Positions 5,774 through 9,676 of a DNA stretch of 9,676 nt are shown piece by piece. Source of the stretch: UBA2386 sp046306335. GTDB taxonomy: Bacteria > Planctomycetota > UBA1135 > UBA2386. The stretch's first letter is position 1; every line of letters begins with the position of its first letter. The notes beneath the pieces are model-generated. The model was not told the origin of the DNA. It saw only the letters and a list, made by a program, of their open reading frames with translations, and did not search any database. Both the position numbers and the translations under genes were made by a program. The stretch spans positions 1 to 9,676 of the forward strand of contig JBKDXM010000092.1 of NCBI GenBank assembly GCA_046306335.1. Direction: 5' to 3'.

Positions 5774-6949
5774 ATGCACGCCGCCATCTCCCGTTGCCTG
5801 TGCGCCGGCCTGCTCGCCGCGCCGCTCTTCGCCCAGTCGTACGTCGACCTGACCGAGTCGCGCGCCAACCGGACCGCCTACCGCAGCGTCCTGCAGGTCG
5901 AGGGCGGCGCGATCGGCGCCCAGGCCGACCAGCGCGACGCCGGTCTCGGCCTCGACGACGACATCAGCTGGGACGGCCGCGCCTTCTGGCGCAACGGCAA
6001 CGTCGGCAGCCGCCGCGGCGTGATCGAGGCCTACGGCGGCCGCGACGGCTTCGTTGGCAGCTGGCAGGACGCCAAGTTCGTCGGCGACGAGACGATCACC
6101 CGGATCGAGCTGCGCGCGCGGCCGTGGATGTTCTACCGCGACGGCTTCTACGACCGCTCCGACCGCCTGCGCCCGAACGGCTTCTACGAGGGCAGCGACT
6201 ACGAGGCGTACCTCGGCTTCGGCAAGGACCTGCGCGACGGCCTGTTCGTCGAGTTCGGGCCGTACTACCGCAGCCTCGACTTCGCCCGCCGTTCGTACAC
6301 GCCCGGCACGTTCGACACGTTCCGCACCCCCGACGACCACTCGGCGTACGGCGGCCGGCTCTACGTCGAGAGTTCCGACCTGCAGTTCGACCGCCGGCGT
6401 TTCCTGCCGCGCGCAGGCCACGCGCTCAGCTTCGTCGGCGAGCGCGAGTGGAACGACAGCGACGCCGAGTTCGGCACCGACCTGTACGCGACGCGCCTCG
6501 CGTCGGCGTACTGGCGCGTGCGCGCCCGGCTCGAGTGGTACATCCCGGCGTCCGACCAGGTCTGCTGGGAGGTGTTCGTCCACGGCGGTTGGCAGGACGA
6601 CAAGGACCGGCTGCAGAACACCGAGGGCCAGCGCCCGCTCGGCAGCCAGTGGGGCGACGGCCGCGTGCGTTTGCGGCTGCACCTCAGCGACAACTTCTCG
6701 ATCTCCCCGTTCGGCCAGTTGCAGTACTCGCGCACGCTGACCGAGGACGGCTTCGGCTCCGACAAGGAGTTCTTCTTCGGCGGCGGCGTGGAGTCGCTGC
6801 TGCACTTCAGCGAGGCCGTGGCGCTGCGCGGCTACTGGTCCTACCTCGACAACGACAACCGGCCGTCGATCCGCATCGACCGCGACGTGCACGGCCAGCA
6901 GATGTTCTACCTGGGCATGATGGTGCGCCTGGGCGCCGTCCGCAGGTGA
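5774..6949 (+). CDS. secreted, probable outer-membrane beta-barrel protein of unknown function
   Basis: I do not recognise a named family. The 391-residue product opens with a signal peptide (about 1-20: a single Arg, then CLCAGLLAAPLFA, with likely cleavage before QSYVDL). The mature part is rich in short amphipathic strands with alternating aromatic residues, separated by Asp/Gly/Asn/Arg-rich turns: for example SDYEAYLGFG (141-150), GLFVEFGPYYRSLDF (156-170), SAYWRVRARLEWYI (244-257), EVFVHGGW (266-273), NFSISPFGQLQYSR (307-320), EFFFGGGVESLLHF (332-345), and MFYLGMMVRLGAV (377-389). That texture is typical of outer-membrane barrels. The chain does not end in the usual terminal Phe/Trp but in LGAVRR. 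No enzymatic motif is visible, so a channel, a structural protein or a lipid-barrel enzyme all remain possible. The gene follows the NYN gene by 78 bp on the same strand and converges on the M16-like gene. The ATG at 5774 is supported by AGGA and by the signal peptide. Confidence 0.75.
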   Translation: MHAAISRCLCAGLLAAPLFAQSYVDLTESRANRTAYRSVLQVEGGAIGAQADQRDAGLGLDDDISWDGRAFWRNGNVGSRRGVIEAYGGRDGFVGSWQDAKFVGDETITRIELRARPWMFYRDGFYDRSDRLRPNGFYEGSDYEAYLGFGKDLRDGLFVEFGPYYRSLDFARRSYTPGTFDTFRTPDDHSAYGGRLYVESSDLQFDRRRFLPRAGHALSFVGEREWNDSDAEFGTDLYATRLASAYWRVRARLEWYIPASDQVCWEVFVHGGWQDDKDRLQNTEGQRPLGSQWGDGRVRLRLHLSDNFSISPFGQLQYSRTLTEDGFGSDKEFFFGGGVESLLHFSEAVALRGYWSYLDNDNRPSIRIDRDVHGQQMFYLGMMVRLGAVRR

Positions 6950-6980
6950 GCCGTCCGCAAGTGAGCCGGGCGCAGGTGAG
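6936..6980. repeat. 15-bp tandem repeat spanning the barrel gene's stop codon
   Basis: Three 15-bp units lie at 6936-6950, 6951-6965 and 6966-6980, and a fourth begins at 6981. They share CCGnnCGCArGTGAG; the second differs from the first at one base, and the third at two. The first unit contains the real TGA stop (6947-6949). Because 15 is a multiple of three, the TGA recurs in the same frame at 6962 and 6977. Confidence 0.8.
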
Positions 6981-6981
6981 C

Positions 6982-6995
6982 CGGGCGGCCGCCCG
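6982..6995. terminator. perfect 14-bp palindrome between convergent genes, possible bidirectional terminator
   Basis: CGGGCGGCCGCCCG is its own reverse complement and can fold as a 5-bp stem with a GGCC loop. It lies 33 bp after one stop codon and 4 bp from the other. There is no T-run on either strand, so this is only a candidate. Confidence 0.3.
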
Positions 6996-6998
6996 CCG

Positions 6999-9236
6999 TC
7001 ACTTCGGCGCGTCGGCGAACACCGGCTGCCACTCCGACCACGAGGTCGCGGTGCGATCCGCGTTGTCGTCCTGGGTGGTCAGCCGGTGGAACGGCGCCCG
7101 CAGGACGCCGACCGCGCGGTAGTCTTGCCACGCTTCGTGCAGGTGCACGACGCTGCCGTCCGGCATCGTCGCCCAGGACTCCACGGCGCGCACCAGGTGC
7201 GACTCGACGTCGATGTGGAGCCGCAGCCGTTCGAAACCGCCATCGGCCGTCTCCAGCACCGCCAGCTTGCGGTCGCCGGCGTCGCGCGTCGACACGGTGC
7301 GGAACGTCATCTCGCCGCGCACGTGCGCCGCCAGCAGCGCGAGCGGATGACGGCGCATCTCGTGCCGCGCCGCCGCGATCGCCGCGGCGTCGAGTTCCTT
7401 CACCGTCTCGCCCAGTCGCTCCGTGCCGGCGTCACCGACGATCGTCGTGACCAGATCCTGGCCGAGCACCGTTCGGGTGCGGGTCAAGGCGCCGTCGCCG
7501 CGCCACCGCTGGTCGTCGAGCAGTTCGGGCGATCGACCGTGGCGGCTCACCGCGCGGCTGTGCCAGCCTTGCAGGCGGCGCAGCGCCGCCGGCCCGCCGG
7601 CTGCCGTCGCCGCCTGGTCGAGCCAGGGCTGCGTGCGCGCCGGCGCTTCACCGCCAGCCGGCAGGGTGTTGGGGGCCGCGACCGGCGTCGCGCCGGCGGC
7701 CGTCGTGCCGGCCGCGTTGTCCGGCGCGATCGGCGGCGGCGCGATCGGCGCGATCGGCGCGACCGGCAGCGTCGGCAGGGCGAGCGGCGATCCGGCGGGT
7801 GCTTCGGCCGTCGACGGCAGTGCGCGGAAGGCGAGCACGCCGGGCACGTCGCTGGCGATCGCGCCGCCGACGACGACGCACGCGAACGGGCGCGCCAACA
7901 GCCGATCGACGCCCTGGCGCAGCATGTCGGGCCCGGCGTCGGCGAGGCCGCCGAGTTCGGCGAGCCGCACGTCGATCGCGTTGATGCCGGCGGTGTCGCC
8001 GCGCAGGCGGCGGGCGCGGTCGCCGTCGTCGAGCAGCGGCAGGCGCGCCAGCACGGGCGCGTGCGTCTGCGCCTGCGCGATCTCGGCGGGGCTCGGAGGC
8101 ACGGACTGCAGCGACGTCCGCGCGGCGGTCAGGGCCCGCCAGATCGCCCCGACCTGGTCGCTCGCAGCCTCGGTGCGCAGCACCAGCGCCGTGGCGTCGG
8201 CCGTCGCGGTCGTCGTCGCCCGCCATTCGACGCGTTCGAGGCCGCGGTCGGCGAAGACGCGCGCCATGCGGCCGCCGAGGCCTTCGAGCGTGAGGCAACC
8301 GAGCGCCAGCAGTTCGTCGGCGGCGGTCGGCTCGCCGCTGGCGGGCAGCGGGATCACGACGGCCAGCCGGCAGGGTGCGGCCGCGGCCGCGGCGTCCGAC
8401 GCCGGCGACCACCAGAGCCCGCTGTCGAATCGGCGGTCGAGCACGGGCAGCGGCGAGGGTTCGGACGACGACCGCCACGAGCCGACGCTGGCCCGGTCCG
8501 CCGCGTCCAGCGCGGCGAGGGCCGCCGCCGGCTCGGCCGGGCCGACGAGCACGACGGTGGTCAGCTCGGGGCGCCAGCCGCGCGCCAGGAAGTTCGCCGC
8601 ATCGCTGGCGTCGCGGTCGACGAGCGCGCGCAGGTACGCGTCGACATCGCGCTCGCCGAGCAGCAGCAGGCGCGCCATGGCGCCCGCCGGGTCGTTGCCC
8701 AGCGCCGCGGTGCGCGCCGCGACCAGTTCGCGGCGCACATGCTCGAACTCGGCCCGCGTCGGCGGTGGCGCGGCCAGTGCCGCGGCAACGGCCTGCACGG
8801 CCTCCGGCCAGCGGTCGGCTTCGACGCGGACGTCGAGCCAGCTGGACAGCGGGCCGACGTGCGTCTGCAGCACGCCGCCGAGTTGTTCGATCTGGCGCCG
8901 CAGCGATGCGCGGCCGTTGGCGGCGTCGCCGGCTTCGGCGACCACGTGCAACGCCAGCTCGGCGGCGCCCGGCGCGAGCAGCAACGTGCCGGCGGCGACG
9001 CCGAGTTGCAGCAGCGCCGCGGGACCGCCCGGGGCCTGCTGCACGACGGCCGTGGCGCCGTTGCGCAGCCTGGCGGTCGAGCGGGACGGTGCGCTGCGCG
9101 CACCGGTGGCCGCGGCCACCGGCCCGGACGGGTCCGCCCCCGCGCCGGCGCCGGTGGCCGGTTCGGGCGCGACGGCCGGCGGGCTGCTGCAGGCGGCCAG
9201 CAGGCACACGGCGGCCAAGCGCCGCATGGGCTTCAT
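6999..9236 (-). CDS. lipoprotein with inactive M16 (insulinase-like) peptidase fold and LolA-like C-terminal domain
   Basis: The product is 745 residues. The signal peptide ends in a lipobox LAAC (C16), so it is a lipid-anchored envelope protein. Residues about 55-470 follow the M16 pattern. The first half runs LRNGATAVVQQ (57-67), LQLGVAAGTLLLAPGAAELALH (76-97), then IEQLGGVLQTHVGPLSSWLDVRV (116-138). The second half has ELLALGCLTLEGLGGRMARVFADRGLERVEWRA (308-340), matching the family's glycine-loop region. The zinc motif HxxEH is replaced by ELALH (93-97): first His and Glu lost, so it is predicted to be catalytically dead. A Pro/Ala linker (about 476-535) leads to a C-terminal domain (about 537-740) resembling LolA/outer-membrane-lipoprotein-sorting folds, including VDPETG-like HIDVESHLVRAVE (674-686) and YRAVGVLRAPFH (706-717). 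The start at 9236 has GGAGGG 6 nt upstream; a second ATG at 9227 is less well placed. The gene overlaps the upstream one by ATGA and is probably made stoichiometrically with it. Confidence 0.8.
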   Translation of the reverse strand: MKPMRRLAAVCLLAACSSPPAVAPEPATGAGAGADPSGPVAAATGARSAPSRSTARLRNGATAVVQQAPGGPAALLQLGVAAGTLLLAPGAAELALHVVAEAGDAANGRASLRRQIEQLGGVLQTHVGPLSSWLDVRVEADRWPEAVQAVAAALAAPPPTRAEFEHVRRELVAARTAALGNDPAGAMARLLLLGERDVDAYLRALVDRDASDAANFLARGWRPELTTVVLVGPAEPAAALAALDAADRASVGSWRSSSEPSPLPVLDRRFDSGLWWSPASDAAAAAAPCRLAVVIPLPASGEPTAADELLALGCLTLEGLGGRMARVFADRGLERVEWRATTTATADATALVLRTEAASDQVGAIWRALTAARTSLQSVPPSPAEIAQAQTHAPVLARLPLLDDGDRARRLRGDTAGINAIDVRLAELGGLADAGPDMLRQGVDRLLARPFACVVVGGAIASDVPGVLAFRALPSTAEAPAGSPLALPTLPVAPIAPIAPPPIAPDNAAGTTAAGATPVAAPNTLPAGGEAPARTQPWLDQAATAAGGPAALRRLQGWHSRAVSRHGRSPELLDDQRWRGDGALTRTRTVLGQDLVTTIVGDAGTERLGETVKELDAAAIAAARHEMRRHPLALLAAHVRGEMTFRTVSTRDAGDRKLAVLETADGGFERLRLHIDVESHLVRAVESWATMPDGSVVHLHEAWQDYRAVGVLRAPFHRLTTQDDNADRTATSWSEWQPVFADAPK

Positions 9237-9676
9237 GGGGCGCCCTCCACGACCGCCGCGGGCCGCGTCAGTGCGGCGCGCAGCAGCGTGTGCACCGCCG
9301 CCGGCGGCGGCGCGACGGGCGCGCCGAGGCGGGCGGTCTGCCGTGGCCCAGCCCGCGCGTGCGCCGCGAGCTCGATCGCCTGGTCGCGCGGGTCGCGATC
9401 GCGTTCCAGCCAGCGGTGCACGCGTTCGCGCTGCACGTCGTCCAGCTCGGCCGACGGCGGCGCTGCGTCGACGGCGGCACGGCACGCGGTCAGGAGGTCG
9501 TCGGCGAGGCCGGTCAGGCTGCGCGGATCGGTGACGACGACGACCAGCAGCGTCGGCTCGCCGACCAGCGCCGGCCACGGCGCGGTGACACGGATGCGGC
9601 AACCGTCGCCGCGCGTCTGCCGCAGCCGGCGAACGAGGAAGCCGTCGGCGCCGAGCCCCCGCCAGGCGCACGCGGC
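9233..9676 (-). CDS. C-terminal end of a probable M16 (insulinase-like) peptidase, cut by window edge
   Basis: A frame open at the right edge runs 147 residues to a TGA at 9235-9233. It reads GADGFLVRRLRQTRGDGCRIRVTA, then LVGEPTLLVVVVTDPRSLTGLADDLLTACRAAV, then a helical end with ELDDVQRERVHRWLERDRDPRDQAIELAAHA. This matches the end of the second M16 domain: a strand pair after the glycine loop, a hydrophobic strand followed by the DPxxL helix, and the long E-L-x-x-R helix with DPxxxA near the C-terminus. The zinc-binding half, if present, lies outside the window. The TGA overlaps the ATG of the downstream M16-like lipoprotein gene (ATGA), and the downstream gene's ribosome site lies inside this frame, so translation is likely coupled. 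Assignment rests on pattern rather than a diagnostic motif, because this part of the family is poorly conserved. Confidence 0.65.
   Translation of the reverse strand, partial: AACAWRGLGADGFLVRRLRQTRGDGCRIRVTAPWPALVGEPTLLVVVVTDPRSLTGLADDLLTACRAAVDAAPPSAELDDVQRERVHRWLERDRDPRDQAIELAAHARAGPRQTARLGAPVAPPPAAVHTLLRAALTRPAAVVEGAP
9243..9248 (-). promoter_or_regulatory. Shine-Dalgarno of the M16-like lipoprotein gene
   Basis: The minus strand reads GGAGGG, 6 nt before the ATG at 9236, within the last codons of the upstream gene. It favours 9236 over the in-frame ATG at 9227. Confidence 0.7.

Noticed and set aside
4457..6892. An 811-codon minus-strand open frame across the NYN and barrel genes
   Set aside because: It is an antisense artefact of GC-rich codon use. 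The plus strand has NYN motifs, a signal peptide and proper start sites.
7720..7770. GCGATCGGC-type repeats as a separate element
   Set aside because: They encode the Pro/Ala/Ile linker of the M16-like lipoprotein and are explained by that low-complexity segment.
7423..9534. A 703-codon plus-strand open frame opposite the M16-like lipoprotein
   Set aside because: The product is Ser/Ala/Arg-rich without motifs. The minus strand has a lipobox, M16 pattern and ribosome site.
9237..9671. A 145-residue N-terminal extension of the M16-like lipoprotein from an ATG at 9671
   Set aside because: The extension is Arg/Ala-rich noise, would bury the lipobox signal peptide, and overlaps a better frame that resembles an M16 C-terminus.

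Overview
The window is very GC-rich DNA (G/C at nearly every third codon position) from a Gram-negative-type bacterium: it encodes a lipoprotein and a probable outer-membrane barrel protein. The alanine/proline-rich linkers, the GGARPGAGRKP-type transposase relative, and a non-ATG start on a housekeeping gene would suit a high-GC Planctomycetota-like lineage. That placement is an impression from sequence style, not a demonstrated affiliation; Myxococcota or Acidobacteriota are not excluded.

Layout. (1) 1-345, minus: the N-terminal part of an IS200/REP-associated (Y1, HUH) transposase-like protein running off the left edge, with a strong Shine-Dalgarno and a plausible promoter in a small AT-rich island. 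(2) 406-937: a roughly 530 bp GC-rich stretch with no convincing gene but with short direct repeats, a 26-bp tandem repeat and hairpins. (3) 938-2158, minus: glyA (serine hydroxymethyltransferase). (4) 2159-2383: divergent control region. (5) 2384-4435, plus: speA (biosynthetic arginine decarboxylase), probably starting at TTG. (6) 4589-5695, plus: a NYN-domain PIN-like nuclease with a low-complexity linker and a C-terminal winged-helix-like domain. (7) 5774-6949, plus: a secreted, probably outer-membrane beta-barrel protein of unknown function. (8) 6950-6998: a short convergent gap holding a 15-bp tandem repeat that starts before the barrel gene's stop. (9) 6999-9236, minus: a large lipoprotein with an M16 (insulinase) peptidase fold lacking the HxxEH zinc motif, fused to a LolA/sorting-protein-like C-terminal domain. 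(10) 9233-9676, minus: the C-terminal end of an upstream gene, probably another M16 peptidase, joined to (9) by a 4-bp ATGA overlap.

How the genes relate. glyA and speA are ordinary central-metabolism genes (one-carbon units and polyamines) that share a divergent intergenic region. The NYN and barrel genes follow speA on the same strand with gaps of 153 and 78 bp; whether they are co-transcribed is not clear. The best-supported functional unit is the translationally coupled M16 pair on the right. It resembles the two-subunit M16 arrangement in which one partner carries the zinc site and the other is catalytically dead, but the partner's catalytic half lies outside the window. I see no CRISPR array, tRNA, rRNA or complete mobile element. 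I do not see a clear new multi-gene system; the most unusual items are the M16-like/LolA-like fusion lipoprotein, the NYN plus winged-helix protein, and the repeat-rich stretch beside the REP-type transposase gene.
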